From Taudactylus pleione (taxonomy: Eukaryota > Chordata > Amphibia > Anura > Myobatrachidae), in assembly GCA_031769625.1 (NCBI GenBank), contig JAUIMM010000584.1, positions 186,001 through 250,000 of the forward strand: a stretch of DNA of 64,000 nt, in the 5' to 3' direction. The position numbers were made by a program, and so were the translations under genes. This document shows, piece by piece, positions 11,793 through 22,439 of the stretch; within the stretch, counting starts at the first letter, position 1, and every line of letters begins with the position of its first letter. Under the pieces are notes generated by a model. That model saw nothing but the letters and a program-made list of their open reading frames with translations. It was not told the DNA's origin and ran no database searches.

Positions 11793-13689
11793 CGGTCCGG
11801 GCCTCCCTTTGGGGGATCCCAGGGTGGGAGGCCGCCTGCTACAGTTCGCCCAGTGTTGGTCGACCACTACGACAGACACTTGGGTTCTGGAGGTGGTTTC
11901 CCACGGATACGCCCTCTCCTTCCGGCACAGACCCCTGGCTCTATTCTTCACCACGGGTCTACCATCAGACCGGAACAGGGCTACGGAGCTGCGGAAGGTA
12001 TTGCACACTATGCTCCAGGCTGGAGTTATAGTGCCTGTTCCATTCTCCCAGAGGGGCCAGGGTTTCTATTCAAATCTTTTTTTGGTACAGAAACCCAATG
12101 GGTCATATCGTCCGATTCTCAACCTCAAAGCACTCAACAGATCTTTGCGGGTCCCGAAGTTTCGGATGGAGACCCTACGGTCCATCATTCTGGCGCTGGA
12201 ACCTGGGGACTACATGGTGTCATTGGACATACAGGACGCTTACCTGCATGTCCCTATTCTTTTGCGCCATCAACAGTTCCTCAGGTTTGCAATCCGCAGC
12301 GACCACTTCCAGTTTCGGGCGTTACCTTTTGGCCTGGCGACAGCACCACGTGTTTTCACCAAGGTGATGGCGGTCATGGCGGCTTCTCTGCGGCTGCAGG
12401 GAGTCCGCATGTTGCCGTATTTGGACAACCTGTTATTGGTGGCAGGATCTCCAGAGCTCCTGTTACGCCACTTGGACCTGACCATTGCACTGCTGCAACG
12501 GCACGGCTGGCTAATCAACTGGCAGAAGTCCACTCTAATCCCGTCTCGGAGGATTCTGCATCTTGGAGCCTTATTGGACTCGGGACAGCAAAGGATCTTC
12601 GTGACGGAGGACAAGATCTCTGCTTTACAGTCAAGGGTGCGCAGTTGTCTGCACAGCTGCCGGGTGTCCTTACACTCGGCGATGAGGTTACTGGGCTCCA
12701 TGGTGTCGGTGTTCGACATGGTGGGATACGCCCAGTTTCACTCCAGACCTCTGCAGCACCTGATCCTGTCCAAGTGGAACGGGCTGCCTCAGTCTCTGAA
12801 GTCCCAGACGATTGTGCTCACCCCGGAGGTTCGCCTGTCCCTTGCGTGGTGGTTACAGACAACCCACCTCAACAAGGGACGTCCGTTCTGGGTTCCAAAT
12901 TGGGTCCTGTTGACAACGGACGCCAGTCTTCGGGGCTGGGGAGCAGTTTCGGGTCCACACTTGTTCCAGGGCAGGTGGACGCCGACAGAAGCGGAGCTTC
13001 CAATAAATATCTTGGAACTCCGTGCGGTCTTCAATGCTCTCCAGCAGGCACAGCGGTTTCTCCAGGGTCACCCGGTGCAGGTCCAGTCGGACAACGCTAC
13101 CACCGTGGCCTACATAAACAGGCAAGGAGGAACTCGCAGTCGGGCGGCTCTCGTAGAGGTCTCTCGGATCCTGGTTTGGGCGGAGCGCAATCTTCCGGCC
13201 ATATCAGCGGTCTTCATCCCGGGAGTGCTAAATTGGGAGGCGGACTTTCTAAGTCGCCAGGACGTTCATCCGGGGGAATGGTCCCTGCACCCAGACGTTT
13301 TTCAACTACTGGGGGACAGGTGGGGTCTTCCAGAAATCGACCTCATGGCGTCCCGGCACAACAACAAGTTGCTGGTGTACGGGTCTCGCACAAGAGACGA
13401 AGGGGCGTCTCTGGTGGATGCTCTGTCCGTCCGGTGGACGTTCCGGTTCGCATACCTGTTCCCTCCGGTCTCCCTTCTTCCATGGGTAATCCGGAAATTC
13501 AAACAGGAAGGAGGGACGCTCCTGTTGATAGCTCCCGCGTGGCCCAGACGGCACTGGTTCTCAGACCTTCAGGGTCTGTCCGTGGTCAGTCCTCTGCGGT
13601 TACCGGACCTTCTGTCTCAGGGTCCTTGCCTTCACCCGGACGTGACTCGGCTGTCTTTGACGGCGTGGCTGTTGAGACGGCCATGCTGA
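11572..13689 (+). CDS. ORF2 of E1: reverse transcriptase-RNase H-methyltransferase-like protein
   Basis: An open frame of 705 codons. The first Met is arbitrary, because the frame already overlaps gag. Reverse transcriptase: motif A Asp at residue 219 (VSLDIQDAYLHV), and the YxDD box at 283-286 reads YLDN, so the second catalytic Asp is lost. RNase H: candidate catalytic D450 (TTDASLRGWG), E482 (NILELRAV), D507 (SDNATTVAYIN) and D558 (NWEADFLSR). The C-terminal domain (about 588-675) has EIDLMAS, VDALS and YLFPP (FPP at 630-632), matching the Dam-like N6-adenine methyltransferase domain described in DIRS elements. The protein copies element RNA and may methylate DNA; the YLDN change predicts inactive RT in this copy. 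Confidence 0.9.
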   Translation: MWPRWRQPNPLVSRRPLLLLVLDHRPFGHLGSRAGPNHSRFLDRLVLRNRPSPGSRHGVPDVRPPSQMTSMRPDGPGLPLGDPRVGGRLLQFAQCWSTTTTDTWVLEVVSHGYALSFRHRPLALFFTTGLPSDRNRATELRKVLHTMLQAGVIVPVPFSQRGQGFYSNLFLVQKPNGSYRPILNLKALNRSLRVPKFRMETLRSIILALEPGDYMVSLDIQDAYLHVPILLRHQQFLRFAIRSDHFQFRALPFGLATAPRVFTKVMAVMAASLRLQGVRMLPYLDNLLLVAGSPELLLRHLDLTIALLQRHGWLINWQKSTLIPSRRILHLGALLDSGQQRIFVTEDKISALQSRVRSCLHSCRVSLHSAMRLLGSMVSVFDMVGYAQFHSRPLQHLILSKWNGLPQSLKSQTIVLTPEVRLSLAWWLQTTHLNKGRPFWVPNWVLLTTDASLRGWGAVSGPHLFQGRWTPTEAELPINILELRAVFNALQQAQRFLQGHPVQVQSDNATTVAYINRQGGTRSRAALVEVSRILVWAERNLPAISAVFIPGVLNWEADFLSRQDVHPGEWSLHPDVFQLLGDRWGLPEIDLMASRHNNKLLVYGSRTRDEGASLVDALSVRWTFRFAYLFPPVSLLPWVIRKFKQEGGTLLLIAPAWPRRHWFSDLQGLSVVSPLRLPDLLSQGPCLHPDVTRLSLTAWLLRRPC

Positions 13690-14705
13690 GGTCCCGGGGG
13701 TTTTCCAGCTCTGTGGTGCGTACCATGTTACGAGCTCGGAAACCGTCTTCCGCGAGGATATACCATCGCGTGTGGCATATGTTCTTCCAGTGGTGTCGAC
13801 CAAGAGGTTATGCACCACGGGAGTTTCGTCTGTCTCGGATTCTCGCCTTCCTGCAAGCGAGACTAGATCATGGGCTTCGCCTTGCTTCTTTGAAGGTACA
13901 GGTTTCGGCCCTATCTGTCTGGTTTCACCGTCGGATTGCTACAATCCCGGATGTGCGCACCTTTATGCAGGGTGTTCTCCGCATTCAGCCGCCCTTTGTT
14001 CCACCTGTGGCGCCTTGGGATTTGGCTGTGGTCCTGAGGGCTCTCCAAGGACCGCCGTTTGAACCACTGGGCTCAGTGGATCTTAAATGGCTAACAGCTA
14101 AGACTGTTTTCCTTCTGGCCATTGATTCGGCCAGACGTGTTTCTGAGTTAGGGGCTCTTTCTTGTAGACCCCCTTTCTTGGTTTTTCATGGGAACAGGGC
14201 AGTGCTCCGCACTCGGCCCCAGTTTCTTCCCAAAGTTGTTTCCCAGTTTCATGTTAACGAGGAAATAGTTGTTCCGGCCTTTAACTCACCGGGTCTTTCC
14301 GTGGGTGAGGCCTCTTTGGATGTTGTGCGGGTCTTAAGGACTTATGTTGACCGCACTTCTTCGTTTAGGAAGTCGGACGCTTTGTTTGTCCTCTATGGCT
14401 TCCGTAAAAAGGGTTGGCCTGCTTCAAAGCAAACTTTGGCAGCCTGGATCCGTATGGCTATTTCTGAAGCTTATCTTCATGAAGGCCTACCGGTCCCTCC
14501 TTCTCTGAAGGCTCATTCCACTAGGTCTGTGGGTCCTTCGTGGGCAGCTCGACGTGGTGCCTCGGCAGTTCAGATCTGCAAGGCTGCTACGTGGTCCTCT
14601 GTCCATACCTTCGTGAGGTATTACAGGTTTGACACCTTCGCCTCTCAGGATGCTTCCTTCGGGCGGCGGATTCTCCTTTCTGCACAGGAGCGTCCCCACC
14701 CTTAA
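13560..14705 (+). CDS. ORF3 of E1: tyrosine recombinase
   Basis: The YR domain is in the +2 frame relative to ORF2. The frame is open from an ATG at 11853 (950 codons), but recombinase-like sequence begins only about 13620-13660 (VFDGVAVETAMLRSRG), so the true start is uncertain. The core-binding region contains LRARKPSSARIYHRVW; the catalytic part has Arg in SARRVSELGALS (R762 counted from 11853), HSTR (H888, R891) and the nucleophile Tyr in TFVRYYRFDTF (Y923 or Y924). This R-H-R-Y set defines tyrosine recombinases, which integrate the circular DNA intermediate. The YR region looks intact. Confidence 0.9.
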   Translation, partial: LRPSGSVRGQSSAVTGPSVSGSLPSPGRDSAVFDGVAVETAMLRSRGFSSSVVRTMLRARKPSSARIYHRVWHMFFQWCRPRGYAPREFRLSRILAFLQARLDHGLRLASLKVQVSALSVWFHRRIATIPDVRTFMQGVLRIQPPFVPPVAPWDLAVVLRALQGPPFEPLGSVDLKWLTAKTVFLLAIDSARRVSELGALSCRPPFLVFHGNRAVLRTRPQFLPKVVSQFHVNEEIVVPAFNSPGLSVGEASLDVVRVLRTYVDRTSSFRKSDALFVLYGFRKKGWPASKQTLAAWIRMAISEAYLHEGLPVPPSLKAHSTRSVGPSWAARRGASAVQICKAATWSSVHTFVRYYRFDTFASQDASFGRRILLSAQERPHP

Positions 14706-14726
14706 AGGATACTGCTTTGTGACATC

Positions 14727-14836
14727 CCCAAGGTATCCTGTGGATACCCTATGGACCCTGAAGTAGAAAATATGAGATATGGTAAGAACTTACCCTTGTT
14801 ATCTCTATTTCTACGAAGTCCATAGGGTTCCACAGG
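14727..14836 (+). repeat. Internal complementary region of E1
   Basis: The first half (aaggtatcctgtggatac to cctgaagtagaaa) is the reverse complement of the left end. The second half (atatgagatatggtaagaac to gttccacagg) is the reverse complement of the right end including its extension. The block therefore equals the element's circle junction, the hallmark of DIRS replication. Confidence 0.92.
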
Positions 14837-14931
14837 ACTCCCGCCCTGTCGCACCTGTGCTGCAGATGGGCTTTGCTCTGGTCACCGGTTTTCCGTCTCC
14901 CTCTGGTGAGAATGTGATTCTTATATCTTAT

Positions 14932-15090
14932 AGGAGGGGGACCTTAGTGCATCCTGGGAGGCTGAAAAGCTTAACTCTATGGTGCCCAGCGACTGACGTC
15001 ACACCTATACCCCAAGGTATCCTGTGGAACCCTATGGACTTCGTAGAAATAGAGATAACAAGGGTAAGTTCTTACCATATCTCATATTTT
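14932..15090 (+). repeat. Right ITR of E1 with 41-nt extension
   Basis: It is the inverse of the left ITR up to about 15049. The extension (agataacaagggtaagttct...) is absent from the left end and carries GGTAAG-TT-CTTACC. Confidence 0.9.
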
Positions 15091-15745
15091 CGCCCTCACG
15101 TCACTTACAGGTACAGCTACTGAAGGGGTTTTTACTCTTCCCTATGGAGTGGAAGGGAGCTCTAAGCCCCGGCCCTCTGAATTGAGTACTTACGGGGGCT
15201 GTTTTTACTAGTCCGCCGGTCTAGCAGGAGTGGACTGTCTTAAGAGCTGTCGAGGCAGTCACAAAAACGGTCCCTCCTCTGTCATTAGTGGTGGAGACAA
15301 CAGCCGTCCACACGGCGCGAAGGCCCTGTGAACTATTCACCCCCTAGGGGGTGCCTCCTAGATTGGCAACTGTGTCGTATGCCGTTAAGTCCCCACCTGG
15401 GACGCCGCATACCTGGGTTCGAGATCCGTCTAAATAGACTGATGGGCTGCCAAGGGTCTGTAATGGGGATTTATCTCCCCGACCTCTATGGAGAGGAGAC
15501 CGCAGCAGTCCGCTGCTCCCCTAGCAGTAAGTTACAGCGCAAGCCTGCCATTTAGTGGTGCTAACAGTACTGTAATCCCGCTGTTTAGGAGACCCTGGCA
15601 CGCGCCTCCGTCCCTCAGTGTGCTCCTTATAGCACTGCTATTTCATTAAACGGAACTCTCATTAAAGGCAGTTCATAAGGTGGATGCTGTTGCTCAAGTA
15701 GTTATGGCATAATGTATCTATGTAATCCCCTATACAGGTGTACAG

Positions 15746-15786
<41 letters not shown>

Positions 15787-15829
15787 CTGAGTAAAATATC
15801 TGTGTCAATACACTAATACAATTATTAGG

Positions 15830-15854
15830 GTGTTCGCTTCGGCAGCACATACAG
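15830..15854 (+). pseudogene. U6 snRNA 5'-end fragment 1
   Basis: Gtgttcgcttcggcagcaca matches the 5' stem-loop of vertebrate U6 snRNA (gtgctcgcttcggcagcaca) with one mismatch and then diverges. Only about 25 nt are recognisable. Confidence 0.6.
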
Positions 15855-16440
15855 GTACTCCAATACAGTCCTTGTTTTTACAGCGCTACAGGGAAAATGT
15901 TGGCACTATGGTTAGACTTGCTAGCCTCATAAGGTGTTGGATTATAAACCAACTTGTTTGTTCCTTGTAGTTCATACCTGCCGCTACGCTGTAGCAGAAT
16001 GAACACATGTCCAGAGTGTACTCTGACCTTGCCTCAACCAAGGTCTTGAGTCAGTTCTTCCATGGCTCTAACTATTGCTCAGGTTCTATTTTAAACATTA
16101 GTACGTGTATGCAGATATGAAAATGCACTGTACTGTGTGTATATATATATGTATGTGTATATACACGGTGTATTTCTACTTCTGTTTATATCAGCTATTG
16201 TCTGATACCTAGCATATTTTAAAAGGAAAGATGCTGCGATTGGAGACTGGACTGATGTGGTAGTTTGGTACAATAACTCCGCTTACTCTACCTCTTCTTA
16301 AGGAGAAGTATATAGAGAGGTTCTTATAATTCCAAAATTATCATGACCATGTAGCCTAGGGTCACGGTTAAGTCTCTGATGAGATGTCGCCTGGGATTCC
16401 ATGAGCTATAGGCTACATATGTATATATGTGTGTGTGTGT

Positions 16441-16483
<43 letters not shown>

Positions 16484-16490
16484 TTTATCT

Positions 16491-16514
16491 TCGGTGCTCG
16501 ATTTCGGCAGCACG
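16491..16514 (+). pseudogene. U6 snRNA 5'-end fragment 2
   Basis: Ggtgctcgatttcggcagca resembles the U6 5' hairpin with a small insertion or substitution in the loop. Like fragment 1, it lies just downstream of an AT-rich microsatellite. Confidence 0.5.
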
Positions 16515-16771
16515 TGAAAATGGGTGAATAGACTAGAGTCATGCTATACAATTTACATTGTGACTTCTAGTTCGGGACTATCTAGATGTCCTGTGGCCTT
16601 CTGACCACACTTGTATAAAAGAATAATGTACTTACATTGAGGCTCCTGGGATCTATAGAGGCATTCTACCTCACGACAATATTAAGGTGCCCCTTTTCGG
16701 GGGGCCTATTACTAATATAACTACACTTCAGTGGTGCACTTGACAGCGCCCGGAAGTATCTCCAAATAAGA

Positions 16772-16890
16772 GCCTACGGCCACACCACCCTAAAAATGCC
16801 CGATCTTGTCTGATCTCGGAAGCTAAGCATGGTCATGCCTGGTTAGTACTTGGATGGGAGACCATCTAAGAATACCAGGTGCTGAGGCTT
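16772..16890 (+). pseudogene. 5S rRNA pseudogene (or 5S-derived SINE head)
   Basis: A 119-nt sequence starting GCCTACGGCCACACCACCCT and containing the internal promoter landmarks agctaagcat (box A region) and tggatgggagacc (box C region). It covers the whole 5S length. Substitutions at normally invariant positions (ggtcatgcctgg, gaccatctaagaatacc) argue for a pseudogene. No T-run terminator follows; the sequence enters an AT repeat. Confidence 0.85.
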
Positions 16891-18099
16891 ATCTATAAGA
16901 ATGCTATATCTAAGATATATATATATATATATATATAATTTCTACTTCAGGGTCCAGGGTTGACCTTGGGGTATAGGTTGGGAACCAAATCCGGGCTCCA
17001 ACGCAGTTAAAGCTTTTAGCTCCCAGGATGCACTTGGGTCCACTCTCCCTATAACCCCACCCCCAAGCCAGAGGCACCTCAGTTTAAGTTGGTGCCCGGC
17101 CGGAATCGGGTCACCGTTTAGTGCAGTGGGGAGCTGATTAGCAGCCCCTAAGCTTTATTTTTTTCTAAATGACAGAGTTTTTTATTTTTACTTTGGATTC
17201 TTCAGAGCGGCAGCGTCAGACTGTCCATAGGACGTCTAAGCTGCCGCTCCGTCACCCCGCTGGCGCTGAGACGCCAGTACAGATCTGGGGATCTCAGCGG
17301 GACCCCAGAGTCTGTACTAGCCGGACTCTGCGGGCGCCCAGGACTGCTGCCGGATCCACGGGGAGCAGGTAAGGCGCGGGTCACCGCTTGTGGTGATCCG
17401 CGCATTTGAAATGCAGTCCTGTGCCTCCGGTCTCTGGGGACAGACCGGGGTGGCGGCGGGCCCCCCATACCCCGTGTGTCCATTAGACCACCAGGGACTT
17501 AGTGTTCGGTGCATCGAGCCGGCGTCCCGGGGGTTAATAGCCGGCCAGGGGAGACAGCCTTCCCTGTTACAGCGGCTCCTCCCCTCAGCTCAGCGCGCCT
17601 TTCAGTATCCATAGTCTGGCGTCGCTGAGCTGCTTCCTCCGCGGGCCACGCTTCTGAGGTCTCCAGCGGCCATTTTCTCTGTGGTGCAGCAGAGATCTCC
17701 GGAGATGGCAGTGAGCCCAGTCCCCCTGCGTACCTCACCATCAGGTCAGTGTACACAGCGCTGTAGCCATCCCAGACACTGAATCTGGGTAAGTTGCATG
17801 CAGTGTAATAGTGCAGTATATTATATGACATGTTTATGTATATATGTGTATATCTGCATTGTATGTGACTTATGCTAGTGCTGACTGTACTTTATTCTCT
17901 CACCTGTCAGTGTATATCTATCCCTTTCCTTATCTGCCCTAATACAGCTGTACTTGGGGTGGTTCTGAGACTCACATTTATATACTTGATAATATTTGTG
18001 AGGTTTGTCACATACTGTTGCGTGCTGCACGTTGCCATATTTTGAGTGGAACTGTGTGTTGCATACGCTGAAAATGGGTCCCTGCATCTAATTTTTAGT

Positions 18100-21000
18100 A
18101 TCAGTCAGGACCAGTATAGCGCTGCTTGATCACAAGGCTTGGTCAGATATGTCTGACCAGGAGATAGAGCGTTATACTGCACCCATTTTTACTATCCTGC
18201 AAGGCATGTGCTGCAGGTGTTAGTGCGGAGGATTTAACTCTTAAAGGGTTCTGTATGTGGCGTCATCGGGTGCCGGCCCCTTTCACGACCCCCTTGGGCG
18301 GTTTGTTTTCTCGGGATCCTCTTAATTGCGGATCGCCGGGCGGGCACCATTGTTGTACCTCACTTGGGGTTACTTCACCATAATGCCCTTTTTCATCTCA
18401 GGGTATCTCGCAGTTTCTTGCACATCCCCTGTGACACAGACTACCGCTCCCTACAGGGGTTTTTCGAGTATATGAATTCCCCCTGGTGCCACAATAGTCT
18501 GTCATGCCCCTTGCAGGGATTACCACAACAGCCACACTGGGTGGATGTCGTTTTTCTATGAAACGCAAATTGGCGTGGTTGACGCCCTGTGGTTACTTCC
18601 CACTTGGCTCTACCGTGAACTGGATACTGTTTTGGGCTCTTTCCTTCTTACACGGGGGGAAGCCTATCTCAAGTATTATTATCCCTGTTTTAGGGCTGGT
18701 AGCAGGTCCATTCTGGTTAGAGTGAATGTTGACCTGCACCTGTATCATACACCCTCAGTATTACGTGCCTTCTGGTTCCCTGTTGCTGACTAGCGGGTGG
18801 ATCGCATGGCGGGACTCTGGCTGTTGCCAGATATGAGGTATTACAACAGTGTTTGGTCTCCTGTCCCAAATTCCCTGAGGGTCATCATGAGCCCCTCCTG
18901 GGGTGGATGGGCGTGTTACTCGTCGGATTACAGACGTTACTATGCATCCCATTCCTGCGTGGTCGGATTCTTCTGATCCGTAGGTGGTAACTCTGCCTGA
19001 AATCAGTATACTCGCTTTCAGGGATTGTTACCCATCCTACCATGGCTATAGCATGGTTGGTTAATACTATTGCATACTGAGCTGATGCATTTGTAATGTT
19101 TTTTCCCCTCCAACACGTCTGGGGTTCAAATGTATTTGGTCGCTCACGTAATATATGCAGTTGTCATAGGTGGACATGCCTATATTGGATACCAGCTCCT
19201 AACTTTCAGAGTTCCGGCTGCGACGGTATCCTCCGTAATACCCTATGGCTGCGCTCTGGGAATGCAGAGGTGCAGATTCCATCTATAGGGTATATCTTGT
19301 TGGGTCCTGACCTTGACAGTGGCAGTACAAATTCCCGCCTTCAGCCATGCTCACTATAGGGCCTCAGACTATTAAGTCTTTTTGTCCTCTGGGTCAGCCT
19401 AAAGGTCTGTTTCTTCATAGACTGTCGGCCTTTACAAGGGCCGACATATCCAGTTCCGAGCAGGCCTGGACTGCCAGCCGATCCTGCTTCTAAACCTACG
19501 GATATATCGTCAGCCTGACGAGACAGGCCTACCACTGGGAGATGGCGATTTTCTCAGTTTGCCCGGTACTAGTGTCTAGTTGCCACGGCTACGTGGGTAG
19601 GAGGGTACGCACTCTCTGCTCAGGCGGCCTATTTCCATGTGATGGTACTCAGGCCCTTATTCGGAACAGGGCCTTACAAATCCAGAAAGCTATACAGTTG
19701 TTGCGGTAAGCGGAGCTAATTGGGCCATCCCCACTTTCTCAGCGAGGGACTGGTTGTTCTGCTTTCTTTCTGGTGCGGTGGCTGAATGGTCCTCTTTGGC
19801 CTATTCTCTGTCTCATTTCCCTGAACCAGTTCCTAAAGCTACCTGGGCTCAGGAGGCAATCCCTATGCTCCATCATACTATGTTTGGAACCTGGGGACTT
19901 TATGGTATCACTGGATATACAGGACGCGTGCCTACGGGTACTTACAGAGACCTTACCTCAGCATGGACTGAGGTTTGCTGTATCACAGCACTTACGATTT
20001 TTCGGGCTCTGCCTGTTGGGACTGCTCTCAGCCCCACAGGGGTTTACCAGCGTTTTGGATTTTCTGACAGTTCTTCTGTTCAGTATATCCCAATGCTCCT
20101 GTACCTGGATGGCCTCCTGCTCTTAGCAGGATCACCGGGGTACTTTACAGCCGGGTCAGGTTGACTGTGGCTTCTTCAGGGTGCAGACGTTTAATCAATG
20201 GGGAAAAAGTCCTCCCTGCATCCCTTTCTGGGTATTCTTCACCTAGGATCCCTGCTGGATTCTCAGAATCTGAGAATTCTTCTGGCGTAAGACGGCATCT
20301 CCACTCTTCCATTAGGAGTACATGGATGTCTGCGCAGTCGACATATGTCTTTACACTCTGGGATGCATGGTCCACTATTCAGTGTCTGCCTTTGGAAGGG
20401 TGGAATGGGCTTAGTTCCATTCCAGGCCTTTCCATAATTGGCTTATCTCCAGATGGAACAAGTTTTTTCTGTCTGATCACTGTTCAAACGATGATGCTCT
20501 CCCCGGAGGCAAGTCAGTCCCTTTTCGGGTGACTATGGCCATCTCGTCCAGGGTATTCTTTGCTAAGGACAGTGTCTGGTTCGCATCCATTTCAGTGCAG
20601 TTGGATGTCTGTCGATTCCACCCTGTCAATTAACTTGTTGGAACTTTAGCCTGTCTTGGGCCTTCACTCTGGCATAGCCCTTGTTTCCCGGTGAACCTGA
20701 AAAAGTTCAGTCCGACAGGGTCAGAACAGTGGCTTCCTTTTTAGCAATACTGTTCGTTGGGTGGCAATGTCAGGTATGTCATACATTCGGACATTGTCTG
20801 AGGGTCTCCTCCCGACCATCTCGACAGTGTTCATTTCAGGTGCTCTCCATTGGGAAGCGGGAGTCCTCAGCCATCACGACGTGCATCCAGGGGACTAGTC
20901 TCTTCCCCAAGAGAGGTTTCATCTCCTGGTGAGCAGGGGGGGGGGTCCTCCTGAGGTGACCCTCATGGCCTTCTGACTCTATCACACTATGGTGTTACAG

Positions 21001-22310
21001 TCCAACTCTGGGGATTCTGAAGCAACCTTCAGTGACTCTTTGTCGGTGAAGTGGTTCTTCCAATTTGCGTACCTGTGTTCTCCGTTCTCCATTCTTCCTT
21101 GAGGGAAGTGTTTCAATCGAGACGGAGATGCTTTCCTGCTGGTGGCTCCTGATTGCCCCAGATGTCAGGGGTACTTGGTTTTTCGGAGTCTCTCCATCGA
21201 TACTCCATTCCTGATGCTTCACTGCCCAGACCTGTTGTCTCGGGGTCCTGGGGTTTGCCTTGGACCTGGGTAGTTTGTCTTTGACTGCGTCCCTACAGTG
21301 GTCTTACGGCTTCCCTGGCTTTGTAATCGTTGGAATGATTAGAGCACATGGATCAGCTTTTGCTGGGACCTACCACAAACTGTGGCAGCCATAATTCTTA
21401 TGGTATTATACCTGTCGATATGATCCTCTGGGGTCCAGGATTTCCAGATATTCTGGCATTCCTTCCGGCTGGCTTGGGTTTCACCCTCGGCCTGGCCTTC
21501 CTGACAGTGCGGATCTCTACACTGTCAGTATGATTAAGATATGGAATTGCTCCGCTCTGATATCCAGTTCATCCTTTGGAGTGTTTTCTGGATTATGCCT
21601 CCATTTATCCTCCCTAGGGACTCCTTGGGAGTTAGTAGTGGTTCTTCGTTAACTCCGGGGAAAGTTAATGGAACCGCTGGTTGTGATAGCCATTACATGG
21701 TCTATTGCTTTGGCTTTCTCTCAGGGAGTTTATATCACCCAGGTGAGTGTCGGAATTGGGAGCGTTCTCATGTGGCTCCCTCTTCTGGAGGGCATCTTGT
21801 CAGGGTGTGAGTTGCTCTCACCCTGTGTTTCTTCTTAGTGATTTTTAGGTTCCATATTATTCTGGAACTTATGGTGAGGCCATTCAGTCCCCAGTCCTCT
21901 CGGCTGGTGTGGCCTCATTGACTGTGGTCCGGCCTCTGTGGATTTATGTGATCCGTTCAGGTTCCTGACGGAAATCGGACTCCTTATTGGTGGTCTGAAA
22001 TTTCTGGTTTTAACAGGAAAGGATGGCCGGCCTATGGCCAAATGTTGGCTGGATGGCCTCGTATGTCTTCTTCAGGGGCCTACCCATGGGTAGGCCTTTC
22101 TGTTGTTGATGCTTGTTTTTTCTCGGACCATGTAACCCTCGTGGGTGGCTCGCTGTGGCGCCTTGGCTGTTTTGCCTTGCTAGATGGCCACGTGGTCTTC
22201 TGTCCACACCTTTTTAAGGTTCTAGGCATTGGTTTCCTTTGCCTCTCCGGATGCTTCCTTTTTGGCGGCGGATTCTCCTCTCGGCACAGGAGCGTCCCCT
22301 CCCTTGGTTG
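18100..22310 (+). pseudogene. Decayed gag, RT-RNase H-MT and YR of E2
   Basis: RT remnants lie at about 19770-20160 in two frames (EPGDFMVSLDIQDACLRV; YLDGLLLLAGS where YLDD is expected). RNase H remnants lie around 20580-20930. The MT-like part is near 20990-21230 (SLSVKWFFQFAYL, LLVAPDCPRC). YR remnants run from about 21270 to 22310, ending with the shared terminal sequence of the family near ggagcgtcccc. No frame is long enough to be functional. Confidence 0.75.
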
Positions 22311-22327
22311 AACTGCTTTGGGACATC

Positions 22328-22439
22328 CCCAAGGTCAACCCTGTGGACCCCCTATGGACCCTGAAGTAGAAAACAAGAGATATGGTAAGAACTTACCTTT
22401 GTTATCTCTGTTTCTACGAAGTCCATAGGGTCCACAGGG
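22328..22439 (+). repeat. Internal complementary region of E2
   Basis: The reverse complements of the left end (aaggtcaaccctgtggac to ctgaagtagaaa) and the right end (acaagagatatggtaagaac to gtccacaggg) are joined, as in E1 but with the E2-specific bases. Confidence 0.9.

Larger units (their letters stand above)
9244..15090 (+). mobile_element. DIRS element E1, nearly full length
   Basis: A 5.85-kb element with all DIRS parts in order: left ITR 9244-9366, leader to 10334, Gag-like ORF 10335-11792 (frameshifted), RT-RNase H-MT ORF 11572-13689, YR in an overlapping frame to 14705, ICR 14727-14836, and right ITR 14932-15049 plus a 41-nt extension to 15090. No target-site duplication is seen; a TTT trinucleotide lies at both edges, as expected for YR-mediated integration of a circle. 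The large open frames and close similarity to E3 indicate recent insertion into element A. Confidence 0.92.
15091..16771 (+). other. Between E1 and E2: probable decayed body of element A, with microsatellites and snRNA fragments
   Basis: 15091-15660 is GC-rich and leader-like. From about 15660 it is AT-rich, with (TA)n tracts at about 15751-15782 and a TG/TA tract at 16424-16478, and two U6 5'-stem fragments listed separately. No intact coding frame was found. Confidence 0.45.

Noticed and set aside
9244..15090. Calling E1 an endogenous retrovirus or LTR element
   Set aside because: There are no long terminal direct repeats, no protease and no DDE integrase; inverted repeats, ICR and a tyrosine recombinase identify DIRS.
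15900..15970. A tRNA-like segment (gttagacttgctagcctcat)
   Set aside because: No A box, B box or cloverleaf could be built.
18361..18793. Overlapping plus-strand frames in E2 as possible host gene
   Set aside because: They align in position with the decayed gag of a DIRS element and have no independent splice or domain support.
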